Shown here in pieces: positions 17,310 to 27,115 of a stretch of DNA of 64,000 nucleotides. Source of the stretch: Nostoc sp. MS1 (lineage in GTDB: Bacteria > Cyanobacteriota > Cyanobacteriia > Cyanobacteriales > Nostocaceae); NCBI RefSeq assembly GCF_019976755.1, contig NZ_AP023441.1, forward strand, positions 3,531,501 through 3,595,500, written 5' to 3'. Position numbers and translations under genes: made by a program. The first letter of the stretch is position 1, and each line of letters begins with the position of its first letter. The notes below the pieces were generated by a model that saw only the letters and a list, made by a program, of their open reading frames with translations, was not told the DNA's origin and did not search any database.

Positions 17310-20300
17310 ATGGCAACCGAACAATTAACCAGAGAAACCGATGAACTCGATTTAAAACAGCTATTAAAAACATTAACGGCTGTGAAAAAGGGTGATTTTT
17401 CTGCGCGGATGCCTCTTGATCAAACAGGTCTAGCGGGTAAAATTGCAGATACACTCAATGATATTATCGACCAGAATGAGCGCATGGCAGCCGAGCTTAA
17501 GCGCATTAGTAATGTTGTCGGCAAGGAAGGGAAAATTACTGAACGCGCTTCTTTAGGAAATGTGCGTGGTTCTTGGACAGAATGTGTCAATTCTGTCAAT
17601 ACCCTAATTACAGATTTAGTTCAACCGACGGCGGAAACTACGCGGGTAATTCGGGCTGTAGCTAATGGGGATTTATCGCAAACCATCGCCACAGAAATTG
17701 ATGGTAGACCCCTCAAGGGTGAGTTTCGTCAAACAGCTAATATCGTTAATACGATGGTGACGCGGCTGAGTTCCTTTGCGGGTGAGGTAACGCGGGTAGC
17801 CAGGGAAGTAGGGACTGAGGGTAAGTTAGGCGTACAAGCCCAAGTCCAAGGCGTGGCGGGTACGTGGAAAGATTTGACAGATAACGTTAACTTGATGGCG
17901 GGGAACCTGACAGGACAGGTAAGAAATATTGCCGAAGTTGCAACCGCGATCGCCAACGGTGACTTATCCAAGAAAATTACTGTGGATGTGAAAGGCGAAA
18001 TTCTGGAGTTGAAAAACACCGTCAATACAATGGTGGATCAACTTAACTCCTTTGCATCAGAAGTAACCAGGGTAGCGCGGGAAGTAGGAACCGAAGGGAA
18101 GTTAGGCGTACAAGCAGAAGTCCGAGGCGTAGCGGGTACGTGGAAAGATTTGACAGATAATGTCAACCTGATGGCGGGGAACCTGACAGCCCAGGTAAGA
18201 AATATTGCCGAAGTGACGACGGCGGTAGCCAATGGCGACTTGTCGAAGAAAATTACTGTGGATGTGAAGGGTGAAATTTTGGAGTTGAAAAACACCGTTA
18301 ACATCATGGTGGATCAACTTAACTCCTTTGCATCAGAAGTAACAAGGGTAGCGCGGGAAGTAGGCGCAGAAGGAAAATTAGGCGGTCAAGCAGAAGTCCG
18401 AGGCGTAGCGGGTACGTGGAAAGATTTGACCGACTCTGTGAATTTCATGGCGGGAAGTTTGACAGCCCAGGTAAGAAATATTGCCGAAGTGACGACGGCG
18501 GTAGCCAATGGTGACTTGTCGAAGAAAATCACCGTAGATGTGAAGGGTGAAATTTTGGAGTTGAAGAACACGATTAATACAATGGTGGATCAACTCAACT
18601 CCTTTGCATCGGAGGTAACTAGAGTAGCGCGGGAAGTGGGAACCGAAGGAAAATTAGGCGTACAAGCAGAAGTGCGAGGCGTGGCGGGTACGTGGAAGGA
18701 TTTGACGGATAACGTGAATCTGATGGCGGGGAACCTGACAGGACAGGTAAGAAATATTGCCGAAGTTGCAACGGCGATCGCCAATGGTGACTTATCGAAG
18801 AAAATTACTGTAGATGTGAAGGGCGAAATCTTCGAGTTGAAGAACACAATCAACATCATGGTTGATCAACTCAGTTCCTTTGCATCAGAAGTAACCAGGG
18901 TAGCGCGGGAAGTAGGAAGCGAAGGAAAATTAGGTGTACAAGCCGATGTGCGCGGTGTGGCGGGTACGTGGAAGGACTTAACCGACTCTGTGAACTTCAT
19001 GGCGGGGAGTTTGACAGCCCAGGTAAGAAATATTGCGGAAGTAACGACAGCTGTAGCGACTGGTGACTTATCAAAGAAAATCACCGTGGATGTGAAGGGT
19101 GAAATCTTAGAGTTGAAAAACACGATTAATACAATGGTAGATCAACTCAACTCTTTTGCATCGGAAGTAACCAGGGTAGCGCGAGAGGTAGGAAGCGAAG
19201 GGAAATTAGGTGTACAAGCCGATGTGCGCGGTGTGGCGGGTACGTGGAAGGACTTGACCGACTCTGTGAACTTCATGGCGGGGAGTTTGACAGCCCAGGT
19301 AAGAAATATTGCCGAAGTGACAACGGCTGTAGCGACTGGTGACTTATCGAAGAAAATCACCGTGGATGTGAAGGGTGAAATCTTAGAGTTGAAAAACACG
19401 ATTAATACAATGGTGGATCAACTCAGTTCCTTTGCATCAGAAGTAACTAGAGTAGCGCGAGAGGTGGGAACCGAAGGGAAGTTAGGCGTACAAGCAGAAG
19501 TGCGAGGCGTGGCAGGTACGTGGAAAGACTTAACCGGCGCGGTAAATATGATGGCGGGGAACCTGACAGACCAGGTAAGAAACATTGCCGAAGTTGCAAC
19601 GGCGATCGCTAATGGTGACTTATCGAAGAAAATTACAGTACAGGTCAAAGGCGAAATTTTAGAGTTGAAAAACACTATCAATATCATGGTGGATCAACTC
19701 AACTCCTTCGCCTCAGAAGTAACCAGGGTAGCGCGGGAAGTAGGTAGCGAAGGGAAGTTAGGCGTACAAGCCGATGTCAAAGGTGTCGCGGGTACGTGGA
19801 AAGACCTCACCGACAGCGTGAACTTCATGGCGGGGAGTTTGACAGCCCAGGTGCGAAACATTGCGGCGGTGACGACGGCTGTAGCGAATGGCGACTTGTC
19901 GAAGAAGATTTCTGTGGATGTTAAAGGGGAAATTTTAGAGTTGAAAAACACCGTCAATACAATGGTGGATCAACTCAACTCCTTCGCATCGGAAGTAACG
20001 CGGGTAGCGCGGGAGGTGGGAACCGAAGGGAAGTTAGGCGTACAAGCAGAAGTAAAAGGTGTAGCGGGTACGTGGAAGGACTTAACCGACTCTGTGAACT
20101 TTATGGCGGGAAGTTTGACAGCCCAGGTGCGGAACATCGCCGAAGTGACGACGGCTGTAGCGAATGGTGACTTGTCGAAGAAGATTACTGTGGATGTGAA
20201 GGGCGAAATTTTGGAGTTGAAAAACACGATAAATACAATGGTGGATCAACTCAACTCCTTTGCATCAGAAGTAACTAGAGTAGCACGGGAGGTGGGAACC

Positions 20301-23300
20301 GAGGGTAAGTTGGGTGTACAAGCCTATGTCCGGGGCGTGGCGGGTACGTGGAAAGACTTAACCGACAATGTGAACTCAATGGCGGGGAACCTCACAGCCC
20401 AGGTGCGGAACATCGCCGAAGTGACGAAGGCGGTGGCGAATGGCGACTTGTCGAAGAAAATTACCGTGGATGTGAAAGGTGAAATTCTCGACTTGAAGAA
20501 CACGATTAATACAATGGTGGATCAACTCAGTTCCTTCGCCTCGGAAGTAACGCGGGTAGCGCGGGAGGTGGGAACCGAAGGGAAATTGGGCGGTCAAGCC
20601 GTGGTGCAAGGTGTGGCGGGTACGTGGAAAGATTTAACCGACAACGTGAACTCGATGGCGGGGAACTTGACAGCCCAAGTGCGGGGTATCGCCAGAGTCG
20701 TGACGGCGGTAGCGAATGGCGACTTGAAACGCAAACTGATGTTAGATGCTAAGGGAGAAATCGAAACCTTGGCGGAAACCATCAACGAAATGATTGATAC
20801 CCTAGCCACCTTTGCCAATCAAGTAACGACAGTGGCGCGGGAAGTGGGTATCGAAGGGAAGTTGGGCGGTCAAGCTAAAGTTCCAGGGGCGGCGGGTACG
20901 TGGAAAGACCTCACCGACAACGTAAACGAACTAGCGGCAACATTAACTACACAGTTACGGGCGATCGCCGAAGTAGCCACAGCAGTAACCAAGGGCGATT
21001 TAACCCGTTCTATCGCCGTAGCCGCCGAAGGTGAGGTAGCCATCCTCAAAGACAACATCAACCAGATGATTGCTAACCTGCGGGAGACTACCCAGAAGAA
21101 CACCGAACAAGACTGGTTAAAGACCAACCTCGCCAAGTTCACCCGGATGCTGCAAGGTCAGCGCGACTTAGAAACTGTCTCCAAACTCATCCTTTCCGAA
21201 CTTGCACCATTGGTAGGCGCACAACATGGCGTATTCTACTTAATGGAAAGTGCAGAACATCAAGCATACCTGAAACTCCTCAGCACCTACGCCTACCGCG
21301 AACGCAAACATCTAGCCAACCGCTTCCAATTGGGTGAGGGTTTGGTAGGACAATGTGCTTTAGAAAAAGAGCGGATTTTATTAACAGAAGTACCCAACGA
21401 TTATGTAAAAATTAGCTCCGGTTTAGGCGAAGCTAATCCCCTCAATGCAGTCGTGCTACCAGTTCTATTTGAAGGACAAGTAACAGCCGTCATTGAACTC
21501 GCATCCTTCCGTCGCTTTAGTGAAATTCACCTGACATTCTTCGATCAACTCACCGAAAGTATTGCGATCGTTCTCAACACCATCGCCGCCTCGATGCGTA
21601 CCGAAGAACTCCTCAAACAATCCCAATCCTTAGCTGAGGAACTACAAACCCAACAAAACGAACTGCGGGAAACGAACAAGCGCCTAGAACAACAAGCCCA
21701 ATCCCTCAAAGCCTCAGAAGATTTACTCCGGGGACAACAAGACGAGTTACAACAAACCAACGCCGAACTAGAAGAAAAAGCAGAACTGTTAGCCTTACAG
21801 AAAAAAGAAGTTGAACGGAAGAATCGAGAAATCGAACAAGCTAGACGTTCCTTAGAAGAGAAAGCCGAACAATTAGCCCTTTCATCTAAATACAAATCCG
21901 AGTTCTTGGCGAATATGTCCCATGAACTGCGGACACCCCTAAATAGCTTGTTGATTTTGGCAAAATTATTAACAGATAACTTTGATGGTAATCTCACCGC
22001 CAAACAAGTCGAATATAGCCAAACAATTTACTCGGCGGGGAATGAACTACTGGCATTAATTAACGATATTTTGGATTTAGCCAAAATCGAATCGGGAACT
22101 ATGTCAATACATACAACCCCGATGCTGTTAACAGAATTTGCTGAACAGATTGAGCGGAGTTTTGGGCAAATCGCTCACAATAAAGGACTAGCTTTCACAG
22201 TTGAATTAGCGCCAGAGTTACCTAAAAACATCAACACCGATGTGAAGCGCTTACAACAAGTCCTCAAAAATCTTCTCTCCAACGCCTTTAAATTTACAGA
22301 TAGCGGGGAAGTCTGCCTACGGGTAGAAGTCGCTAAACAAGGATGGAGTCTCACCCAACAAAGCTTAAACCGCGCCCAAACTGTCATTGCCTTTGCTGTG
22401 CGTGATACTGGGATTGGTATTGCCCCCGACAAACAAAAAATCATCTTTGAAGCCTTCCAGCAAGCCGACGGTACAACCAGCCGCAAATACGGCGGTACAG
22501 GATTAGGCTTATCTATTAGTAGAGAAATTGCTCACCTATTGGGTGGTGAAATTAAACTAACTAGTACCCCAGGTGAAGGTAGCATATTTACCTTCTTCCT
22601 TCCCTTACAAAATGCTGAGGTAGCGCCACCATCCCCCACTCCCTACTCCCCACTTCCAACTACCCAGTCGCCACTCGTAATTGACGATCGCGCCAGTATC
22701 ACCACTACCTCATTAGATAATAATATTCTGCTAATTATCGAGGATGACGTTAATTTCGCCCGAATTTTGGTAGATATGGCACGTCAAAATGGATTCCAAG
22801 TAATTACCGCCCAAACTGGCACATCTGGTCTGCAACTAGCTAAGGAATTTCTGCCAATGGCGATATTACTAGATATTCGTCTCCCGGAAATGGATGGATG
22901 GACAGTGCTAGACCGCTTGAAACACGACCCCACTACCCGCCATATACCAGTACATATCATGACCGTCGAGGAAGGACGGCAAAGGGGTTTACAATTAGGT
23001 GCGATCGCCTACTTACAAAAACCAGTCACCAGCGAAGCCATATCCGAAGCCCTAGACAAAATTAGAGGTTTCGTGGAACGGCGGGTAAAAAGTCTCCTAG
23101 TAGTTGAAGATAACGATCTACAACGTCAAAGTATTGTCGACCTGATCGGTAATAGCGATGTCGCCACCGTTGCCGTAGGTACAGGTGCAGCCGCCCTCGA
23201 AGCCATTCGCACTCAGCAGTTCGATTGCTTAGTCTTGGATTTGGGTCTACCTGATATGACAGGCTTTGAACTCATCGAACAGATTAAGCTAGAACCCAAC

Positions 23301-23891
23301 GGCATAACCTTACCCATCATCGTTTATACAGGTAGAGAAATCAGCAAAAATCAAGAAACAGAACTGCGACGCATGGCTGAGACAATTATCGTTAAAGATG
23401 TGCGATCGCCCGAACGTCTCCTCGATGAAACCGCACTCTTCCTCCACCGTGTCCAAGCAAACTTACCCGCACCCAAACGTCAAATCCTCGAACAACTGCA
23501 TTCCCATGATTACTCCCTAGCAGGGAAAAAAGTGCTAATTGTAGACGATGATGTGCGTAACATCTTCGCTCTCACCAGTATGCTAGAACGCCATCAAATG
23601 GTGGTACTCTACGCCGAAAACGGTAGAGAAGGGATCAACCTGTTAGAAACCACACCAGATATTGATGTGGTCTTAATGGATATAATGATGCCAGAAATGG
23701 ATGGCTACGAAACCACTCAACTAATTCGCCAAAGAGAGCAATTTAGGGATTTACCAATTATTGCCCTCACTGCTAAAGCCATGCAAGGCGATCGCGACCA
23801 GTGCATAGCCGCCGGCGCATCCGACTACATCGCCAAACCAGTGGATACAGAACAGTTGTTGTCTCTGTTGCGGGTTTGGTTGTATCGGTAA
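17310..23891 (+). CDS. giant hybrid histidine kinase with poly-HAMP array and three receiver domains
   Basis: 2193 residues, no membrane helix, so probably cytosolic. The order is: poly-HAMP array (about 30-1260), GAF (about 1275-1430), coiled coil rich in Gln/Glu (about 1430-1525), HisKA with H1538 (NMSHELRTPL), HATPase (LKNLLSNAFKFT, DTGIGI, GGTGLGLSIS) and three receivers with phospho-acceptor aspartates D1855, D1977 and D2124. About twelve 92-residue units carry the signature TRVAREVG-x-EGKLG. Poly-HAMP kinases without membrane segments resemble fungal group III (Nik1/Os-1) kinases, which answer osmotic signals; that parallel is inference. No output regulator is adjacent. The linker before the first receiver (PPSPTPYSPLPTTQSP) is encoded by an STRR-like tract. 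Confidence 0.95.
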   Translation: MATEQLTRETDELDLKQLLKTLTAVKKGDFSARMPLDQTGLAGKIADTLNDIIDQNERMAAELKRISNVVGKEGKITERASLGNVRGSWTECVNSVNTLITDLVQPTAETTRVIRAVANGDLSQTIATEIDGRPLKGEFRQTANIVNTMVTRLSSFAGEVTRVAREVGTEGKLGVQAQVQGVAGTWKDLTDNVNLMAGNLTGQVRNIAEVATAIANGDLSKKITVDVKGEILELKNTVNTMVDQLNSFASEVTRVAREVGTEGKLGVQAEVRGVAGTWKDLTDNVNLMAGNLTAQVRNIAEVTTAVANGDLSKKITVDVKGEILELKNTVNIMVDQLNSFASEVTRVAREVGAEGKLGGQAEVRGVAGTWKDLTDSVNFMAGSLTAQVRNIAEVTTAVANGDLSKKITVDVKGEILELKNTINTMVDQLNSFASEVTRVAREVGTEGKLGVQAEVRGVAGTWKDLTDNVNLMAGNLTGQVRNIAEVATAIANGDLSKKITVDVKGEIFELKNTINIMVDQLSSFASEVTRVAREVGSEGKLGVQADVRGVAGTWKDLTDSVNFMAGSLTAQVRNIAEVTTAVATGDLSKKITVDVKGEILELKNTINTMVDQLNSFASEVTRVAREVGSEGKLGVQADVRGVAGTWKDLTDSVNFMAGSLTAQVRNIAEVTTAVATGDLSKKITVDVKGEILELKNTINTMVDQLSSFASEVTRVAREVGTEGKLGVQAEVRGVAGTWKDLTGAVNMMAGNLTDQVRNIAEVATAIANGDLSKKITVQVKGEILELKNTINIMVDQLNSFASEVTRVAREVGSEGKLGVQADVKGVAGTWKDLTDSVNFMAGSLTAQVRNIAAVTTAVANGDLSKKISVDVKGEILELKNTVNTMVDQLNSFASEVTRVAREVGTEGKLGVQAEVKGVAGTWKDLTDSVNFMAGSLTAQVRNIAEVTTAVANGDLSKKITVDVKGEILELKNTINTMVDQLNSFASEVTRVAREVGTEGKLGVQAYVRGVAGTWKDLTDNVNSMAGNLTAQVRNIAEVTKAVANGDLSKKITVDVKGEILDLKNTINTMVDQLSSFASEVTRVAREVGTEGKLGGQAVVQGVAGTWKDLTDNVNSMAGNLTAQVRGIARVVTAVANGDLKRKLMLDAKGEIETLAETINEMIDTLATFANQVTTVAREVGIEGKLGGQAKVPGAAGTWKDLTDNVNELAATLTTQLRAIAEVATAVTKGDLTRSIAVAAEGEVAILKDNINQMIANLRETTQKNTEQDWLKTNLAKFTRMLQGQRDLETVSKLILSELAPLVGAQHGVFYLMESAEHQAYLKLLSTYAYRERKHLANRFQLGEGLVGQCALEKERILLTEVPNDYVKISSGLGEANPLNAVVLPVLFEGQVTAVIELASFRRFSEIHLTFFDQLTESIAIVLNTIAASMRTEELLKQSQSLAEELQTQQNELRETNKRLEQQAQSLKASEDLLRGQQDELQQTNAELEEKAELLALQKKEVERKNREIEQARRSLEEKAEQLALSSKYKSEFLANMSHELRTPLNSLLILAKLLTDNFDGNLTAKQVEYSQTIYSAGNELLALINDILDLAKIESGTMSIHTTPMLLTEFAEQIERSFGQIAHNKGLAFTVELAPELPKNINTDVKRLQQVLKNLLSNAFKFTDSGEVCLRVEVAKQGWSLTQQSLNRAQTVIAFAVRDTGIGIAPDKQKIIFEAFQQADGTTSRKYGGTGLGLSISREIAHLLGGEIKLTSTPGEGSIFTFFLPLQNAEVAPPSPTPYSPLPTTQSPLVIDDRASITTTSLDNNILLIIEDDVNFARILVDMARQNGFQVITAQTGTSGLQLAKEFLPMAILLDIRLPEMDGWTVLDRLKHDPTTRHIPVHIMTVEEGRQRGLQLGAIAYLQKPVTSEAISEALDKIRGFVERRVKSLLVVEDNDLQRQSIVDLIGNSDVATVAVGTGAAALEAIRTQQFDCLVLDLGLPDMTGFELIEQIKLEPNGITLPIIVYTGREISKNQETELRRMAETIIVKDVRSPERLLDETALFLHRVQANLPAPKRQILEQLHSHDYSLAGKKVLIVDDDVRNIFALTSMLERHQMVVLYAENGREGINLLETTPDIDVVLMDIMMPEMDGYETTQLIRQREQFRDLPIIALTAKAMQGDRDQCIAAGASDYIAKPVDTEQLLSLLRVWLYR
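17760..21060 (+). repeat. 276-bp tandem repeats encoding HAMP units
   Basis: Twelve units, most exactly 276 bp apart (the recurring MVDQLNSFASEV codons fall at 276-bp steps from about 18030 to 20515). Two neighbouring units at about 18.87-19.12 and 19.14-19.40 kb are almost identical in DNA, which points to recent duplication or gene conversion. Units fall into two main types, DNVNLMAGN and DSVNFMAGS. The first and last units are the most divergent. Confidence 0.93.
22627..22679. repeat. STRR-like tract inside the giant kinase
   Basis: Reverse-strand GGGGAGTAGGGAGTGGGG-like sequence in frame between HATPase and first receiver. It encodes a Pro/Ser/Thr linker. The same G-rich heptamer family lies at 35433-35467 and around 44890. 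Confidence 0.7.
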
Positions 23892-23895
23892 TTAG

Positions 23896-23930
23896 ACAGT
23901 TGACAGTTGACAGTTGACAGTTGACAGTTG
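23896..23930. repeat. STRR: five ACAGTTG heptamers
   Basis: Five perfect copies between the convergent ends of the giant kinase and the ABC exporter. Confidence 0.95.
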
Positions 23931-23937
23931 TTCTCCC

Positions 23938-25767
23938 CTACTCCCCACTCCCCGCCGCCACAGGCAAAAATCCCCCAGCCTGCATTTTCCATAATCTATA
24001 GTAAGCACCACCCCGTGCTAAGAGTTGGTCATGGCTACCATCTTCGACGATGCGGCCTTGATCAAATACCAAAATCCGGTCTAGATGGGCAATTGTTGAT
24101 AATCTGTGAGCAACTACAATCACGGTTTTCCCATCCATGACTAAATCTAGAGTGTCTTGAATTGCTTTTTCTGTAATGGAATCAAGGCTGGAAGTGGCTT
24201 CATCCAAAATTAGGACTGGCGCATCTTTGAGAATTACTCGTGCGATCGCAATTCGTTGTCTCTGTCCTCCAGACAGTTTGACACCACGTTCACCCACCAA
24301 GGAGTTATAGCCCTCCTTCATCTGAGCGATAAAATCGTGAGCATGTGCTTTACGTGCTGCTTTAATAACTTCCTCATCGCTTGCATCTATGCGCCCATAA
24401 CGAATATTTTCCATTAATGTGCGATGGAATAAAGACGGGTCTTGAGGAATCAAGCTAATCTGGGCGTGTAAAGCATCCTGAGTCATATCACAAATATCAA
24501 CCCCATCAATGAGAATTTGCCCTGATTGGGGGTCGAATATCCGTAAAATTAAATTGACAAAGGTAGATTTTCCAGAACCAGAGAAACCCACCAGCCCCAC
24601 ACGTTCTCCTGGTTTGATGGTGATGGAGAGATTTTCAAATACTTTCTTTTCCGCCGAATAGTTGAAATTAACTTGGCGAAACTCAATTTTACCTTGAGTG
24701 ATGGGATGAGCGATCGCTCCTTCCCGGTCGATCAACTCATGGGGTTGAACAATGACGGACACACCATTGGCAATATTGCCGATATGTTCAAAAAATTCCA
24801 GAAAGCGGCGGCTCAAGTTACGCGCCTCACTGATGATTAACAGTGATAGGCTAGTCGCCACCACAAAGTCAGCAGTAGCAATTAACCCTTGACTCCACAG
24901 AGAGAGTGAGTAATACAGAGTGCCGATTTTTAAAATAGCTGCGGAGATGAACTGAAACCAGCGAATACGTTCTGAGTACCAGTTAGCCTTTCTCACCTCC
25001 TTGAGTTCGTCCCTTAACTGTTCATTCAGATAACGCCGTTCAAAACCCAAACGAGCAAACAGGCGGCTACTGCTCAGATTTGTTACCGCATCTACGATGA
25101 TCCCCGTCGTATGACTTCTGGCGGCTGCGGCTCTGCGGGAGTATACTCGGCAACGAGTAGCCAACCAAAACGAAATACTGATAAACAGAACTGCCCATAT
25201 ACCCACAAATGCAGCGAGCGGAGGATAGGCACGATACAGTATAATTGCGGCTACGATATATACAATAATTACAGACATAAACTCCGTAATCAACATTTGC
25301 ATCGTCTGTGTAACACCAAGAGAGGTTTCACCAATGCGATGTGCTAAAGCCCCTGCAAAACTACTACTTAAGTAACGATGGGAATGATGTTGTAAGTAAG
25401 CATACAAAGAACGGACGATATGTTGACGGTGGACGGGATGGAGGATAGTTTGTAAGAGTCCAGCCGAGCGCCCGAATACCACTTCACCTACACTTAAAGC
25501 GATGAAAAGCATCAAAGGTTGACTAACGGTATCAAAAATCGCCTTGCTGTTGCCGCCTGAGCGCGTCACACTACGGATAATCTCGCCGATCGCGTAAGGC
25601 AACATAATGCCACAGGTAGCGTGTAAAATCTCCAGGATTACCATTGCTACATACCACCAGCGAAACTGGTTCACAAAATAGCAAACAAACCTAAAGGGAG
25701 TATTCGGCAAGTTTGGCGCACTAGCAGCACGCTGAAAAGATTTAGAAAGTCTGACCTTTTTTAACAT
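23938..25767 (-). CDS. ABC exporter, fused membrane and ATPase domains
   Basis: 609-residue half-transporter of the type-IV (MsbA/lipid or multidrug exporter) class. An N-terminal six-helix membrane domain (about 30-330) precedes a nucleotide-binding domain with Walker A GFSGSGKST, Q-loop LIPQDPSLF, signature LSGGQRQRIAIA, Walker B VLILDEATSS and H-loop VVAHRLST. All catalytic motifs are intact, so it should act as a homodimer. The substrate cannot be told from sequence. It stands alone, convergent with the kinase gene. The last residues (GSGE) and stop codon come from a GGGGAGT-type repeat, matching the tail of the unrelated gene at 34530. Confidence 0.93.
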   Translation of the reverse strand: MLKKVRLSKSFQRAASAPNLPNTPFRFVCYFVNQFRWWYVAMVILEILHATCGIMLPYAIGEIIRSVTRSGGNSKAIFDTVSQPLMLFIALSVGEVVFGRSAGLLQTILHPVHRQHIVRSLYAYLQHHSHRYLSSSFAGALAHRIGETSLGVTQTMQMLITEFMSVIIVYIVAAIILYRAYPPLAAFVGIWAVLFISISFWLATRCRVYSRRAAAARSHTTGIIVDAVTNLSSSRLFARLGFERRYLNEQLRDELKEVRKANWYSERIRWFQFISAAILKIGTLYYSLSLWSQGLIATADFVVATSLSLLIISEARNLSRRFLEFFEHIGNIANGVSVIVQPHELIDREGAIAHPITQGKIEFRQVNFNYSAEKKVFENLSITIKPGERVGLVGFSGSGKSTFVNLILRIFDPQSGQILIDGVDICDMTQDALHAQISLIPQDPSLFHRTLMENIRYGRIDASDEEVIKAARKAHAHDFIAQMKEGYNSLVGERGVKLSGGQRQRIAIARVILKDAPVLILDEATSSLDSITEKAIQDTLDLVMDGKTVIVVAHRLSTIAHLDRILVFDQGRIVEDGSHDQLLARGGAYYRLWKMQAGGFLPVAAGSGE

Positions 25768-25953
25768 GAAAATAGTTTGTTCTAGTAGTAACTTTTTACT
25801 GTTCTGTCAAACAAAAATAGACGGCTAAATTCGCCGCCCTATAGCGTTAAAAATTATTGCCGCGACTTGTTCAAAATTGCTCCTATCTTTCTTTTACTGA
25901 AAGAATTACGCATTACTTAGGCGTAAGCCTGTCCGTAGGTTATTACGAATTAG

Positions 25954-26991
25954 TTAAACCATGATTTCTGTAGGTGTGATTGCAGCATATAAATCAGGTG
26001 GAAGTAAGAAATCTTTAATATCAATTTTCTTGGGTATTACACCAGATTCAAAGAATAAATCAGCTACCCTTTGTTGTTCTGCAATTAATGCTGGACTAAG
26101 ACCTCTACGCCCAGCAAATGTGCGACGAGACATTACCCTGTCGGCTACATCTGGAGCAAGTTTTTGTTCGGAAATCATCAACTTTTTCACTTCATCTCGA
26201 TGCACATCTGCCCATTTATCTAGAGCCTGAAGTTCTTCAATGATAATTTTGAGCAACCCTGGATTTTCTTCGGCAAATTTCCTATCAGCAATGTAATATC
26301 CGCCGGGAGAATCTAGTCCTACAGAATCTCTCAAGACACGAATACGCCCTAATTTTTCAGCGATCGCATAATGAGGATCATTCGTCATCCACACAGGAAT
26401 CCTCCCTTCCAGAAAAGCACCCCGCGCCTCAACAGTCGCCATACTTCTGATTTTGATATCTTTGATAGTCAAACCGATTGACTGCAAAGCCCTGAGAATA
26501 AAATAGTGTGATGCCGAACCTTTTTGAAAATAAATTTCTTGTCCCTTAATTTCCTCAAACTTTGTCAGAGAAGATTCTGGTGGTACAGCAATTACACTGC
26601 TTCTCCCTGTTGTTGCTGTTCTTTGCGTACCAACGACATACACAAGTTTTGAGCCAGCAACTTGTGCAAAAATTGGCGGCGTTTCTCCCACCGATCCTAC
26701 GTCAATTTTACCAGCCGCCATCCCTTCCATCAGTTGAGGCCCTTGGACAAATTGCGCCCATTCTACTTTAATTCCCAATGGTTCTAAGCGTTTTTCCAAA
26801 ACTTGTCGATTACGGAAAAGATCCCCCGCACTCTGATATCCCATACGGAGAACTTTAACTTTGATCGCATTAGGGTCAAATGTGGATGAACTTTGTTGCC
26901 CTTGGTTACTACAACTTCCTAACAAGTATGCCAGAGAAAAACCACCCACACTAGATGCAGCTACATTGAGAAAACGACGGCGTTTAATCAT
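25954..26991 (-). CDS. ABC transporter substrate-binding lipoprotein, SsuA/TauA-like
   Basis: 345 residues. The N-terminus has twin arginines (KRRRFLNV), a hydrophobic segment and a lipobox ending at C27 (LLGSC). The mature part shows the aliphatic-sulfonate/nitrate-binding fold: RMGYQSAGD, MAAGKIDVGSVGETPP, KGQEIYFQKGS and WMTNDPHYAIAE. These families capture sulfonates, taurine or related small anions for ABC import. No permease or ATPase gene accompanies it in this window, so it must use components encoded elsewhere. It is the last gene of a run of seven minus-strand genes with flavin monooxygenases, which supports an organosulfur role. Confidence 0.88.
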   Translation of the reverse strand: MIKRRRFLNVAASSVGGFSLAYLLGSCSNQGQQSSSTFDPNAIKVKVLRMGYQSAGDLFRNRQVLEKRLEPLGIKVEWAQFVQGPQLMEGMAAGKIDVGSVGETPPIFAQVAGSKLVYVVGTQRTATTGRSSVIAVPPESSLTKFEEIKGQEIYFQKGSASHYFILRALQSIGLTIKDIKIRSMATVEARGAFLEGRIPVWMTNDPHYAIAEKLGRIRVLRDSVGLDSPGGYYIADRKFAEENPGLLKIIIEELQALDKWADVHRDEVKKLMISEQKLAPDVADRVMSRRTFAGRRGLSPALIAEQQRVADLFFESGVIPKKIDIKDFLLPPDLYAAITPTEIMV

Positions 26992-27066
26992 ATTTATTTA
27001 ATCGATCTGTGAAATATTCCTGATGTAAAAGTTGATAATTTGTAATTCCAATTCTCAAAATTTCTT

Positions 27067-27101
27067 AATTACAAATTACGAATTACGAATTACGAATTAT
27101 T
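27067..27101. repeat. STRR: AATTACG heptamers
   Basis: Three perfect AATTACG copies flanked by AATTACA and AATTATT, just beyond the 3' end of the aldo/keto reductase gene. Confidence 0.9.
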
Positions 27102-27115
27102 ATTTGCCCCAAAAC

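Noticed and set aside
17729..21142. a series of minus-strand open frames of 70-90 codons at 276-bp steps
   Set aside because: They are the antisense reading of the HAMP repeats; their regular spacing and near-identity reflect the repeats, not genes.
26992..27115. possible small RNA after the SsuA-like gene start
   Set aside because: Only AATTACG heptamers and AT-rich leader; no stable fold or terminator.
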